A DNA stretch of 64,000 nucleotides from Alkalihalobacillus sp. TS-13. Its GTDB lineage: Bacteria; Bacillota; Bacilli; Bacillales; Fictibacillaceae. The notes beneath the pieces are model-generated. The model worked only from the letters and a program-made list of their open reading frames with translations, did not search any database and was not told the origin of the DNA. Shown here in pieces: positions 9,964 through 19,524 of the stretch. The stretch is taken from positions 2,790,001 to 2,854,000 of the forward strand of contig NZ_JAHKSI010000001.1 in NCBI RefSeq assembly GCF_019720915.1, read 5' to 3'. The position numbers were made by a program, and so were the translations under genes. The stretch's first letter is position 1. Each line of letters opens with the position of its first letter.

Positions 9964-11640
9964 TCAGTGTATTTTCGAGATTTTATACTCGATTTTCAAA
10001 AATGGCTTTCCCAAAAGACTCATGTGATGGTTCGCCCTCAACGTATTTGCTCCAACATCGAACCAGACGTGAAAATGCTCTTCAATCGGCAGTTTTAACG
10101 TGAGCAAAGGGCAATGATAATAGATACCTTCGTCGCCTTTTCGATGCTTTGTAAAACTCGCGAGCCTCAAACCGGTTTCTCCGATAAGATCCATCTTTAA
10201 AATACCGGTCATGTTTCCGAATAAAAGCGGCATCGCAATATTCATATACCGCTCCCCTTCATGTAAATGGGAGGAATAAGCCGCTGCAAAAATCGGCTCT
10301 CCATCCTCTGTCGTCCGAATCCACGCCCGCACGTCATCCCTGCCATCTTTATCTGATTGAAGAGGTACGATTTTCCCCGTCATTCGGATATGATCTGTCC
10401 CGTTTAGCGGGAGGTTGATCTGCCCGATCCGTCTGCTGATAGCTTTATAGAGTTTGGAGAAAGTGATGAATCCCGACTGCCATTCAGTATGGGATTCGAG
10501 ATCGTAGTTGAGCGTATTTTCATAAAATGACACAATCTCAGGATGAAGCTTTCGGGTGCCGAAACCTGTGCGGTCGTAGTCGCTCATTGTATTGATCAAG
10601 CTGTTCCGGTGACGAGTCGGATCGACCAGGTTGTTTCGATCGAAAAAATCAGCTCCCGTGTAAAAACCGCTATGGATTCTACTGAATGGGACACCATAAG
10701 GATTGTGGTGCGGTTTCGGAGTATTGAGGAGCCAACCGACAACACCGCAAAACACCACGAAAAACGCATTCCCAATACCATGGAAAAGAACCATATCCGG
10801 AATTGGAATGATCACCACATTTAATACTCTACTAAACCCGTATATAAAAGAAAAAGCGAGTGTAAGGATCAAAGTTGAGGTTGATAGGAAAACCAAGATC
10901 CTTGGCAGCCAGCTTATTTTCGGAATGACATGGGTAAAAAACAGGATGCAATAAATCAAGAGTGCAATGACAAAGATTCCAACTGAAAGAAATTCAAAAA
11001 GCCTGGAATATGTAATGCCGATTGCAATCAGAATCGGACCAGCGAGAATCCCATAGGTCGCTAGTTTGTAAGTTTTAGAGAGCACGTTTTGTTGTCGCGT
11101 AAGAAACCGTCCGAGCATACCGTTGAATATCGGCAGGACGAATGCTGAAAAATGAAAGTGGATCGCAGTCAATTGGATGATCGTCATGCTGAAATCCATG
11201 ACCTCAAGTCCGAAACGGCTGATGGTGAACCAAACACCTCCAAGAAGGAAATAGATCAAGCCGATATCGACGGAAAGTTCCTCTAGCGGCCGTGTGCCCC
11301 GTGCGCTTAAACGTGAAATCCCATACAAGAAAACGAGAATCGAAAAGCCTAGCCAGCCAACAGATAGAAACCCCGCTGTGACGCCAGGGTCCATGCTGAA
11401 AGATAGACCCGCAAGCACCGCCATTGGTAGTTGGAGATAAAATGCGGCTCGATACGTTTTGAAAAGCACGCCATCACGTTTCACCGTTTCGGTCAGGGTG
11501 AGCGTCAGCGGGACAGTCACATAAATCGCGAACAATAGAAGCTGTTCAATCAAGTTGAGCTCGATTGCGAACAGGGATATGACCCAAAGGCTGAAACCGA
11601 TCCCCGCGTTTATCACTGCTTTCTTTTTCACATCAAACAC
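9964..11640 (-). CDS. YndJ-like integral membrane protein
   Basis: A 558-residue protein whose first roughly 300 residues hold about nine hydrophobic segments. A soluble C-terminal domain of about 230 residues follows (GVPFSRIHSGFYTGADFFDRNNLVDPTRH..., then beta-rich sequence ending FLKIEYKISKIH). The layout and sequence match B. subtilis YndJ, whose function is not established. It starts with a GTG directly after the TAG of the DUF4166 gene, so the two are translationally coupled. The C-terminal region resembles the DUF4166 partner in size and beta content, which may suggest a shared lipid- or ligand-binding theme; this is inference. Confidence 0.8.
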   Translation of the reverse strand: MFDVKKKAVINAGIGFSLWVISLFAIELNLIEQLLLFAIYVTVPLTLTLTETVKRDGVLFKTYRAAFYLQLPMAVLAGLSFSMDPGVTAGFLSVGWLGFSILVFLYGISRLSARGTRPLEELSVDIGLIYFLLGGVWFTISRFGLEVMDFSMTIIQLTAIHFHFSAFVLPIFNGMLGRFLTRQQNVLSKTYKLATYGILAGPILIAIGITYSRLFEFLSVGIFVIALLIYCILFFTHVIPKISWLPRILVFLSTSTLILTLAFSFIYGFSRVLNVVIIPIPDMVLFHGIGNAFFVVFCGVVGWLLNTPKPHHNPYGVPFSRIHSGFYTGADFFDRNNLVDPTRHRNSLINTMSDYDRTGFGTRKLHPEIVSFYENTLNYDLESHTEWQSGFITFSKLYKAISRRIGQINLPLNGTDHIRMTGKIVPLQSDKDGRDDVRAWIRTTEDGEPIFAAAYSSHLHEGERYMNIAMPLLFGNMTGILKMDLIGETGLRLASFTKHRKGDEGIYYHCPLLTLKLPIEEHFHVWFDVGANTLRANHHMSLLGKPFLKIEYKISKIH

Positions 11641-12321
11641 CTACTCTCTTGCATCAAACTTTTGCGGAAACGCATATGCCGGGAGTTGTCCAGGATGCAT
11701 CGGGACAACCTCCATGCGGAAGTGCCCTCTATACCTGAAAATCGTTCCGAACATAGCGTTTTTTACAGAAACATCGATTGAAAACCGATCATTCTTTTCA
11801 TCAAACTCTTCATTAACGGTCGCCTGGCCAATCAATCGGGACGAAACAGTGAGCCTTTTCTCGCCAATGTGGAAGAATTGGTAGGTTGATTTCATCCTTA
11901 TACCGCCTGTTTCCGAAACCTTTATATCAATTCCGACGGGAGAAACCTGACGATTCCCAAGATAATCGATAATCCCCCTGGTCTTGTCGCTATAAATCAT
12001 CGTGGCATCAAACCGCCGATCCACATTTTTAAAATGAAACGTCCTGATCCAGGCGACTGTTTCGCGCCCATAAGGATCTTTATATGCGTGTTTTTCGAGT
12101 TTAAATGGGATTCCGGTGCCTCGTTCAGGGAAGGTGATGTTTTTCTTGATCCCTAGCTTAATCAATGGACGCATGAACCAGCGCCCGCCTGAAATCTCCT
12201 CCATCGTACCCGTGCAGATGAGCGCCCGATGATCTGCACTTGAAAGGCGGAATTTTTCCTGAAGCTTTGGATGCAGTCTTTGAAAGTCTGCTCCTAGTGC
12301 TTTTTCATAGATTGAACTCAA
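11641..12321 (-). CDS. DUF4166 domain protein
   Basis: A 226-residue soluble beta-rich protein that fits DUF4166: MSSIYEKALGADFQRLHPKLQEKF at the start, GRWFMRPLIKLGIKK, FPERGTGIPFKLEKHAYKDPYGRETVAWIRTF, and a C-terminal GTIFRYRGHFRMEV. The start is TTG, overlapping the upstream TGA as TTGA. No enzymatic motif is visible. DUF4166 proteins are often encoded beside YndJ and DoxX-like proteins, and here all three are adjacent and overlapping, pointing to one functional unit. Confidence 0.78.
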   Translation of the reverse strand: MSSIYEKALGADFQRLHPKLQEKFRLSSADHRALICTGTMEEISGGRWFMRPLIKLGIKKNITFPERGTGIPFKLEKHAYKDPYGRETVAWIRTFHFKNVDRRFDATMIYSDKTRGIIDYLGNRQVSPVGIDIKVSETGGIRMKSTYQFFHIGEKRLTVSSRLIGQATVNEEFDEKNDRFSIDVSVKNAMFGTIFRYRGHFRMEVVPMHPGQLPAYAFPQKFDARE

Positions 12322-13238
12322 GATTCGTCACCACGCATTTTCCGTTTGCAGTTTTTCGCAGATGGAATTCCTTTGCTGTTAAGGATTCCGATGACCGACA
12401 AGCCCACCATGACAAGTGTGAGCGCTATCGGGTTGAACGGTGCTACAAGGATTGCCGGGTTGCTGAAGATCGCACCAGCCAACAGCCCTAGCAACACGAC
12501 AACATTTATGTAAAATACCTTTTTCTTTTTGATAGGGAGTAAAAAGATGAGTCCGAAGGCGATTTCTAAAAACCCGATCATCAAAAGTACCGTTTCCTCA
12601 AAACCGACGAACAAGCCGGACTTTTGGACAATCGCAAGTTCGCCTGAATCAGGGAAAAGAAGCTTCGGGACAAGCCCCTGGTAAATCCAGACGACAGCCA
12701 GTACAGCACAGATCACCCAGTGCATCATACTCCGTAACAGGGAGGTTTTCGGATGGACGTTTTCCTCCAGCCAAAGCTTTAGACAGTCAAAGCTCCAGGC
12801 TGTCGCCCATCCCATCAACGGTCTGAAGACGAATCGATCCAACAGCTGGCCCGCCGCGCCAAATCGAGTCGTGTAATCATATAACGTGACAAACTGGATG
12901 CCATCCTTCGTCGGCATGTATTTCCAGTAGCCACCGCCTTTCTTTATGAGGGAAAACGGCATGTCTGTCCAAAACTTCAACGAAGAGGTCCGCGCAGCGT
13001 TTTCATCCTCTTTCGTCCCGACGCTTTCCCCTTCCCCAGCGATACTAAGCCCGAAGCCGATATTCGTTTTGTACTCGAATCGCTGAGGTTCATCCTCATC
13101 CATTTTCGGTAGATATGTAATGTTAGTGAAGCGCAGATCCCATTGTTCATGCTGTTCCGGATCCTGGGTTGCCTGCCAGATCCGGTCCATATCGGTGTTG
13201 ATGGTCGACTCCACATAAATCGGTTTATTTTTGTTCAA
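12318..13238 (-). CDS. SRPBCC (START-like) domain fused to DoxX-like membrane domain
   Basis: A 306-residue two-part protein. Residues 1-150 form a START/Bet v1-like ligand-binding domain (YVESTINTDMDRIWQATQDPEQHEQWDLRF...). Residues 165-290 hold four hydrophobic segments of the DoxX-like type (FLEIAFGLIFLLPIKKKKVFY, NPAILVAPFNPIALTLVMVGLSVIGILNSKG). TTG is the start, with AGGGTG 8 nt upstream. The fusion suggests that a hydrophobic ligand is handed to or from a membrane quinone- or thiol-linked partner. No function is established. Confidence 0.75.
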   Translation of the reverse strand: MNKNKPIYVESTINTDMDRIWQATQDPEQHEQWDLRFTNITYLPKMDEDEPQRFEYKTNIGFGLSIAGEGESVGTKEDENAARTSSLKFWTDMPFSLIKKGGGYWKYMPTKDGIQFVTLYDYTTRFGAAGQLLDRFVFRPLMGWATAWSFDCLKLWLEENVHPKTSLLRSMMHWVICAVLAVVWIYQGLVPKLLFPDSGELAIVQKSGLFVGFEETVLLMIGFLEIAFGLIFLLPIKKKKVFYINVVVLLGLLAGAIFSNPAILVAPFNPIALTLVMVGLSVIGILNSKGIPSAKNCKRKMRGDES

Positions 13239-13259
13239 TTGATCACACCCTTTTTCCTT

Positions 13260-13652
13260 CTACTCAAGAAACCGGCTTTTTATGTCAGGTGTCGGGATCA
13301 TACACGACTCCCGTTTGCCGAACCATTTGTACCGGTTCCGCGCGATGAAATTGTAGACGACATCACGGACAGGAGTCGGAATGATTTTAAAAACAGTAAA
13401 AATACGCCAAGCTCCGTTCAGATGCCTCGTGACCCGGAGTGCTGCACTCGATTTTTGATACGCTTTTCCGTCTTCGATCAGAATAAAACTATCGAACGTG
13501 TGGGGTAAATTATATTCTTCTAAAAGCCTCTGGCCCGTTTCACTTTGCAATGCGGCGAATTTGAACTGTACTTTCGGGTCCCGTTTAATCACGACTTGGA
13601 CGATTCCGTTGCACAAATTGCACTCACCGTCGAATAAGAGGACTTTGCTCAT
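13260..13652 (-). CDS. DCC family thiol-disulfide protein (DUF393)
   Basis: A 130-residue protein beginning MSKVLLFDGECNLCNGIV, with the DGxCxxC motif that defines the DCC family, and ending WFGKRESCMIPTPDIKSRF. It is predicted to have a thioredoxin-like fold with redox-active cysteines 11 and 14. The chosen ATG follows AGGAGG; an upstream in-frame GTG overlaps that site. It leads the cluster with the SRPBCC-DoxX, DUF4166 and YndJ proteins. DoxX plus DCC pairs occur in respiratory and thiol stress loci. Confidence 0.85.
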   Translation of the reverse strand: MSKVLLFDGECNLCNGIVQVVIKRDPKVQFKFAALQSETGQRLLEEYNLPHTFDSFILIEDGKAYQKSSAALRVTRHLNGAWRIFTVFKIIPTPVRDVVYNFIARNRYKWFGKRESCMIPTPDIKSRFLE

Positions 13653-13740
13653 GAAAATCACCCTCCTTATAGGGTAATTATACCATTTAACGAGGTGTTG
13701 ACGGACAGCGATTCGCCTGTTGCGCGATGGAATATTTATC

Positions 13741-13926
13741 TAACGGACACAGGAGACCTTATTTCGGCAAAATCGTGGTGATTGGAGAACTTAACGGACA
13801 CCAGGTACCTTAATTCGTTCGAAACATGGAAAATCAGCTGATTTGTTCACAGATAACGGCTCTGGTGTCCGCGAACAATCCTATTTTAAGGTTTTTGACA
13901 CAAATAACGGCTCTCCTGTCCGCTAA
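13741..13926. repeat. Facing tandem repeats with 51-bp spacing (locus 2)
   Basis: Two forward units (cggacacaggagaccttatt from 13744; cggacaccaggtaccttaat from 13795) face two inverted units (ataacggctctggtgtccg ending 13871; ataacggctctcctgtccg ending 13922). Spacing is 51 bp in both pairs. The frame that is open at locus 1 meets a stop in the second forward unit here, which argues against a coding role. Confidence 0.75.
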
Positions 13927-13937
13927 TGTTATAAGAA

Positions 13938-13970
13938 AAGAGTTTGCCTCATTAAATGAAGCAAACTCTA
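13938..13970 (-). terminator. Rho-independent terminator of yitT
   Basis: A minus-strand stem AGAGTTTGCTTCATT pairs with AATGAGGCAAACTCT, followed by TTTTC, 7 bp beyond the yitT stop. Confidence 0.85.
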
Positions 13971-13976
13971 TCGGCT

Positions 13977-14849
13977 TTATGATTGACTGAATCCCTCGCC
14001 CAGTACTTCGTTTGCGTTGACGATGATCACGAATGCGGATGGATCCACCTTTTTCACATGTTGTTTTAACCGTGTCACTTCAAACTGCTCTACGACACAC
14101 ATGAGCATCGGCCGCTCAGAATCTGTGAAACCGCCAGTCGCAGAAATTCTTGTCACACCACGGTCGATCTCTCTGAAAATCTCGTCTCGGACATCATCTT
14201 CCCGTTCCGTGATGATGTAAGCCATTTTCGAATAACCAAGACCCATCTGTACGACGTCAATCGTTTTTGCCGTTAAAAACATCCCGATCATCGCATACAA
14301 CGCTTGTTCAATGGAAAAAACGAGTGCAGATGATGTTACGATTGCTCCGTCGATAGCTAGCAGACAAAGACCTAAAGAAGCTCCAGTGTATTTATGGACG
14401 ATCTGAGCTGCAAGGTCTATACCGCCTGTGGAAGCTTTCCCGCGAAAAACGATCCCGAGTCCCAACCCAACACCAAGCCCTCCGAACAAGGCACCTAGCA
14501 GCGGGTCGTTTGTAACCGGTTCTGCACCTTCTGACACATAGACCACGAACGGTAAAAACAACGTTCCCACAAGGGTTTTGACACCGAAGTTTTTCCCAAG
14601 AATGAGAACCCCGGCGATGAACAATGGAATATTCAAAGACCACTGGACGATCGATGGCATCCAGCCGAACAGATTTTTTAAAATCAAACTGATTCCGACC
14701 ACGCCCCCGGACGCAATGTTGTTCGGGGCCAGAAACAAGTTGAACGCTAATGCCACAAAGGCTGAACCGATCAGGACGAAAAGATAATCTAATGCTATTA
14801 AAATTTTAGGATTGACGCGATTCCGACGAATTGCCATCATCATTTTCAT
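13977..14849 (-). CDS. yitT: YitT family membrane protein (DUF161/DUF2179)
   Basis: A 290-residue protein. Five or six membrane segments occupy residues 20-190 (LIALDYLFVLIGSAFVALAFNLFLAPNNIASGGVVGISLIL; ALFGGLGVGLGLGIVFRGKASTGGIDL). A cytoplasmic DUF2179 ferredoxin-like domain of about 80 residues follows (MAYIITEREDDVRDEIFREIDRGVTRISATGGFT). This is the standard YitT layout. Its function is unknown; family members are proposed to be transport-related. Several ATGs cluster at the start; I kept the first. It has its own terminator and no operon partners. Confidence 0.85.
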   Translation of the reverse strand: MKMMMAIRRNRVNPKILIALDYLFVLIGSAFVALAFNLFLAPNNIASGGVVGISLILKNLFGWMPSIVQWSLNIPLFIAGVLILGKNFGVKTLVGTLFLPFVVYVSEGAEPVTNDPLLGALFGGLGVGLGLGIVFRGKASTGGIDLAAQIVHKYTGASLGLCLLAIDGAIVTSSALVFSIEQALYAMIGMFLTAKTIDVVQMGLGYSKMAYIITEREDDVRDEIFREIDRGVTRISATGGFTDSERPMLMCVVEQFEVTRLKQHVKKVDPSAFVIIVNANEVLGEGFSQS

Positions 14850-14978
14850 TCACTCGCTTTTATCTATAGAAGTAAAAAATAGTAGACTAATAACCTAAAA
14901 AAGTATATCACTACCTTTTGTTTTAGTAAATTTTCCGATTATTGCAACGAATGAAAGGATTTTTGAAAAATTTGAGTT

Positions 14979-15243
14979 GTTGATCTTTGTGAAATTCCTC
15001 CCTTTCCGCGGGCAAACGAAAAGCGAAAGCGACTTGCTTAGTCACGTAGGTCACTGGAAGACTGACGAGGAGGCTGTTGCCGTCGCAGGAAGTTTGAAAG
15101 GGATCCAAGTGACTGGTCGCGAGCTGGACATCACTTCTAGGTGTTGGCCAACGGTGGTTGTTAGTCGAAAATCCTTTTAAAAACGGCGGGGTCTTGCCAG
15201 GCTCGCTTTTCCCACAGGAGTGTCGTGAATTTCACAAATCAAC
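14979..15243. repeat. MITE-like repeat with 17-bp inverted ends
   Basis: This is the clearest copy of the family, 265 bp. The left end GTTGATCTTTGTGAAATTC is matched by the right end GAATTTCACAAATCAAC. Internal blocks (cctttccgcgggcaaacgaaaagcg, gaggaggct, ggcggggtcttgccaggctcgcttttcccacaggag) are reverse complements of those in the copy at 1235-1758. It occupies about half of the 560-bp gap between prfB and yitT. The remainder shows an AT-rich stretch upstream of yitT and the prfB terminator. Confidence 0.7.
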
Positions 15244-15371
15244 ATTAAAATTCAAATAAAACATACATTTAAAAGGAAACGTCGGTATAGAGGAATTCGA
15301 CAAGATCTTTAGGGGGTCAAACAAACGTTTGATTGATACTGCACGACTGCGGTATATGTCCTGCAAATGGG

Positions 15372-15402
15372 AAAGGGACGGCGTTTTCTGCCATCCCTGT
15401 TT
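15372..15402 (-). terminator. Rho-independent terminator of prfB
   Basis: On the minus strand, AGGGATGGC pairs with GCCGTCCCT around an AGAAAAC loop, with a T-containing tail, 8-40 bp beyond the prfB stop. Confidence 0.8.
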
Positions 15403-15409
15403 TTGAATA

Positions 15410-16511
15410 TTATTTGATTTTGGAACGCAAGTACGCGTCGATGAAGGCATCGATTTCGCCATCCATGACCGCATTGATGTTTCCGATTTCCACATTCGTG
15501 CGGTGGTCCTTCGCCATGCTATATGGATGGAAAACGTAAGAACGGATCTGACTTCCCCATCCGATTTCCTTTTGCTCACCACGGATTTCGTTGAGTTCTG
15601 CTTGCTGCTCTTCAATCCGCTTTTGATAGAGCTTCGCTTTCAACATTTTCATCGCGCGTTCACGGTTCTTGATCTGTGAACGTTCGGTTTGGCATGACAC
15701 GATCGTATTCGTTGGAATATGAGTCATACGTACTGCCGAATCAGTCGTGTTGACGTGCTGGCCGCCAGCGCCGCTTGCACGATACGTATCGACTTTGATT
15801 TCATCCGGTTTGAGTTCGATTTCGACATCATCACTCAGCTCCGGCATCACTTCACAGGAAACGAAGGAAGTGTGACGACGTCCTGACGAATCGAACGGCG
15901 AAATCCTGACTAGACGATGGACGCCTTTTTCCGCTTTTAAATAGCCGTAAGCATTATGTCCCTTGATGTTGAGCGTGACACTTTTCACACCAGCTTCATC
16001 ACCAGGAAGGTAGTCGACTGTTTCGACCTTGAAGCCTTTTTTTTCAGCCCAACGCGTGTACATTCTGAGGAGCATGGAAGCCCAGTCTTGAGACTCTGTT
16101 CCACCCGCTCCCGGATGCAATTCGAGTAAGGCATTGTTTTTATCATGCGGTTCACTTAAAAGCAACGTCAATTCGAAGTCGGAAAGCTGTTTGGAAAGCT
16201 CTTTCAACTCCTGCTCAAGCTCCGTACGAAGATCTTCATCCTCTTCTTCTTTCACGAGCTCATAGGAAACTTCGAGGTTTTCATAAGTTTCTTGCAGCTC
16301 ATTGAACTCATTGACGACACTCTTCAACCCGTTGACCTCATTGATGACCGTCTGGGCATTGTTCTGATCGTCCCAGAAATCTCCTGCTGTCATCTGTTCC
16401 TCAAGCTCCGCAATACGAGCCTCTTTCTGATCTAAGTCAAAGAGACCCCCTAAAATCTTGAATTCGTTTCTCCATTGCTGACAACTCTTGCTTAATTTCA
16501 ACTAATTCCAT
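15410..16511 (-). CDS. prfB: Peptide chain release factor 2 (programmed +1 frameshift)
   Basis: RF2 recognises UGA/UAA. It has SPF for stop-codon recognition ([14 protein letters not shown]) and GGQ ([15 protein letters not shown]) for peptidyl-tRNA hydrolysis. Translation starts at ATG 16511 and reads 24 codons ([13 protein letters not shown]...FRGSL) to CTT TGA C at 16442-16436. A +1 shift skips the T at 16439 and resumes at GAC, giving [16 protein letters not shown]... for 366 residues in total. An internal Shine-Dalgarno-like AGGGGG sits just before the CTT slippery codon. This is the classic autoregulatory RF2 frameshift, so the split reading frame is functional and not a mutation. Confidence 0.96.
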
Positions 16512-16540
16512 AACACACAATCTCCCTTATATAAATGAAA

Positions 16541-16712
16541 TGTCTTTTAGACGGTGCCAGGCACCAATTCAGAACCCTTGATACCACTGCATTCCTGATC
16601 GGTGCCTGGCACCTTTTTGAAAGCCTTGCTATGACTGGCTTCTTCAAGTGTACCTGGCACCATCTCAAATCCCTTGGGGCGCAAGGGCTGAATTGTCGTG
16701 CCAGGCACACAT
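16541..16712. repeat. GTGCCTGGCAC palindrome repeat, copy 1
   Basis: This fills the prfB-secA gap. Four near-palindromes (ggtgccaggcacc at about 16552, ggtgcctggcacc at about 16601, tacctggcacc at about 16650, gtgccaggcac at about 16699) are spaced roughly 49 bp apart and joined by conserved linkers such as ttgataccactgcattcctga and ccttggggcgcaagggctgaattgtc. The same design is at 19705-19830. No coding capacity is supported. Confidence 0.7.
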
Positions 16713-16721
16713 GTTTACGCA

Positions 16722-16750
16722 AAAGAAAACTTGGCTGTTGCCAAGCCTTC
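16722..16750 (-). terminator. Rho-independent terminator of secA
   Basis: On the minus strand, CTTGGC pairs with GCCAAG around AACA, followed by TTTTCTTTT, just beyond the secA stop. Confidence 0.75.
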
Positions 16751-16769
16751 TTTTGGTTTAAGTTTATGA

Positions 16770-19277
16770 TCAGGCACCGTGGCAGTGCTTGTATTTCTTG
16801 CCGCTGCCACATGGGCATGGTTGGTTACGTCCAACATCTGTGCTTTTGCGGACTGGCTTTTTCTTTTGTTGTTCTTGCTCTTTCGGGTCGACTGCTTTAC
16901 CTTCTGCAACTTTTTCACGCTTAAGGTTTTGTTCGACCTGTGCTTTCATGATGTACGTCGCTACTTCCTCTTCGATTTCGGCCACCATCGTTTCGAACAT
17001 TTGGAATCCTTCGAACTGGTATTCACGCAACGGATCGTTTTGACCGTATGCACGTAAATGGATTCCTTGGCGCAGCTGGTCCATCGCATCGATGTGATCC
17101 ATCCACTTACGATCTACAGAGCGTAGTACGATGACTTTTTCAAACTCACGCATCTGTTCCGGCTCAAGCTGGGATTCCTTGCGATCGTACTCCTCTTTCA
17201 CTTTTTCCATGAACACGTCGATGATCTCTTCGCGTTCTTTTCCTTTGATGTCTTTTTCAGTGACAGCACCTTCATACATGAACGTACCATTCGCATAGTC
17301 GATGATCGCCTTCAAGTCCCAATCTTCAGGAACTTCTTCCTCAGGCGTATGAGCTTCAACGATACGATCTACTGTCGATTTGATCATACGTTCAACGATT
17401 TCACGAAGGTTTTCAGAATCAAGCACTTCAGCACGCTGCGCGTAAATGATCTCACGCTGCTGTCTCATAACATCATCATATTGTAGCAATTGCTTACGAG
17501 CGTCAAAGTTATGACCTTCCACTCGTTTTTGTGCCGTCTCAACCGCTTTCGTAACCATTTTACTTTCTAATGGCTGATCTTCTTCCATACCAAGACGATC
17601 CATCATCGCAAGCATATTATCAGAAGCGAATCGACGCATCAATTCATCTTCCATCGAGATATAAAATTGAGATGAACCTGGGTCACCTTGACGACCGGAA
17701 CGACCACGCAACTGGTTATCAATACGACGTGATTCATGACGTTCCGTACCGATGATATGAAGACCGCCAAGTTCAAGAACACCTTCGCCGAGCTTGATGT
17801 CGGTACCACGACCGGCCATGTTCGTCGCAATCGTAACGACACCTTGTTGACCAGCATCTTCAATGATCTGTGCTTCGCGTCCATGGTTCTTCGCGTTCAA
17901 CACGTTGTGCGGTACACCTTTTTTCTTCAACATTTGTGCGATCAACTCAGAGGTTTCAACCGCAACCGTACCAACCAGGACAGGCTGACCTTTTTTATGG
18001 CGTTCCGCGATTTCATTGACAACCGCACGGAACTTTCCTTCTTGCGTTTTATAAATATAATCCGCGTTATCAATACGCGCAATCGGCTTGTTCGTAGGAA
18101 TCACGACAACGTTCATATTGTAAATGTTGCGGAATTCCTCTTCTTCCGTCTTCGCCGTACCAGTCATACCGGCAAGTTTGTTGTACATACGGAAGTAGTT
18201 CTGGAAAGTGATTGTCGCAAGTGTCATTGATTCACGCTGGATTTGAAGCCCTTCCTTCGCCTCAATCGCCTGATGCAACCCATCACTGTAACGACGACCA
18301 GCCATCAAACGACCCGTAAAAGGATCGACGATGACGACTTCATCATCCTGCACAACATAATCCGTATCACGATGCATGATGACATGCGCTTTTAACGCCT
18401 GATTGATATGGTGATTGATCGAAACATTGGAGATATCAAACAAGTTTTCAACTCGGAAGAAGCTTTCTGCCTTGGACATCCCATCTTCAGTGAGCTGGAC
18501 GTTCTTCGTCTTGATATCCAACGTGTAATCTTCATCCTTTTTCAGCTGGTGGATGAATTGGTTGGCGATTCGATAAAGTTCAGTCGATTTCGAAGCGTTA
18601 CCCGAAATGATCAGCGGTGTACGAGCTTCGTCAATCAAAATCGAGTCAACCTCATCGACGATCGCAAAGTTCAATGGACGCTGCACCATTTCTTCCCTAT
18701 ATAAAACCATGTTGTCACGCAAGTAGTCGAATCCGAGCTCGTTGTTCGTCCCATACGTGATGTCAGCGTTGTAAGCTTCCTTTTTCTCTTCTTTCGAAAG
18801 TCCAGTAACATTGAGACCAACCGACAGTCCGAGATAGTTATAAAGCTGCCCCATTTCCTCTGCGTCACGTGCTGCCAGGTATTCGTTGACCGTGACGACG
18901 TGAACACCTTCACCGGTAAGAGCGTTCAAGTAAACTGGCATCGTTGCGACGAGCGTTTTACCTTCACCAGTTTTCATCTCTGAAATATTACCTTCATGCA
19001 GAGAAACGGCACCCATGATTTGTACCGGATATGGGCGCAAACCGAGTACGCGTGTGGCTCCTTCACGAACGACAGCGAACGCTTCAATCAAGATATCATC
19101 TAATGTTTCGCCGTTTTCGAGGCGAGATTTGAATTCTTCTGTTTTAGCTTTCAACTGTTCATGCGATAGCTTTTCCATTTCTGGCCCAAGCGCATCAACC
19201 TCGTCAGCATATTTCTGAAGACGGGCAATTTGACGCTCGTTCCCAGTAGAAAACATCTTTTTCAACAATCCCATCAT
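16770..19277 (-). CDS. secA: Preprotein translocase ATPase SecA
   Basis: An 835-residue motor of the Sec pathway that binds SecYEG and drives secretion across the membrane. In order: the DEAD motor with KTGEGKTL (Walker A, about residue 105), [19 protein letters not shown], the preprotein cross-linking domain, the second motor domain ([31 protein letters not shown]), the helical scaffold, and a C-terminal zinc finger [17 protein letters not shown] that binds SecB-like partners or phospholipid. The start MMGLLKKMF at 19277 follows GAGGTG. Thirty-one further codons upstream are open but improbable. It sits upstream of prfB as in other Bacillaceae. Confidence 0.97.
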   Translation of the reverse strand: MMGLLKKMFSTGNERQIARLQKYADEVDALGPEMEKLSHEQLKAKTEEFKSRLENGETLDDILIEAFAVVREGATRVLGLRPYPVQIMGAVSLHEGNISEMKTGEGKTLVATMPVYLNALTGEGVHVVTVNEYLAARDAEEMGQLYNYLGLSVGLNVTGLSKEEKKEAYNADITYGTNNELGFDYLRDNMVLYREEMVQRPLNFAIVDEVDSILIDEARTPLIISGNASKSTELYRIANQFIHQLKKDEDYTLDIKTKNVQLTEDGMSKAESFFRVENLFDISNVSINHHINQALKAHVIMHRDTDYVVQDDEVVIVDPFTGRLMAGRRYSDGLHQAIEAKEGLQIQRESMTLATITFQNYFRMYNKLAGMTGTAKTEEEEFRNIYNMNVVVIPTNKPIARIDNADYIYKTQEGKFRAVVNEIAERHKKGQPVLVGTVAVETSELIAQMLKKKGVPHNVLNAKNHGREAQIIEDAGQQGVVTIATNMAGRGTDIKLGEGVLELGGLHIIGTERHESRRIDNQLRGRSGRQGDPGSSQFYISMEDELMRRFASDNMLAMMDRLGMEEDQPLESKMVTKAVETAQKRVEGHNFDARKQLLQYDDVMRQQREIIYAQRAEVLDSENLREIVERMIKSTVDRIVEAHTPEEEVPEDWDLKAIIDYANGTFMYEGAVTEKDIKGKEREEIIDVFMEKVKEEYDRKESQLEPEQMREFEKVIVLRSVDRKWMDHIDAMDQLRQGIHLRAYGQNDPLREYQFEGFQMFETMVAEIEEEVATYIMKAQVEQNLKREKVAEGKAVDPKEQEQQKKKPVRKSTDVGRNQPCPCGSGKKYKHCHGA

Positions 19278-19524
19278 GCAGTAAGCACCTCTATTTACAC
19301 ATCTATATTTTGAAAAATCTTCTAACTTTAGTCCATGCTTTATTTTAACAGTTTGAAGGAGGAAGGACAAGAATGCAAGGCATGACCATTTAAGGGTTTA
19401 AGCCATATGATGGAAAGCATGAAAAGGAATTCAAGTGATGGATGAGCGAACTGATGAAAACTGTAGGTTGTGAGGTGGGAGATGCAAGTTGTGATGAAAT
19501 GATCTGAGGTACGGTGAAAATGAG

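Noticed and set aside
15410-16501. prfB starting with [10 protein letters not shown] in the downstream frame
   Set aside because: That frame is open only by chance before the shift site; the real start is 16511 with the +1 frameshift.
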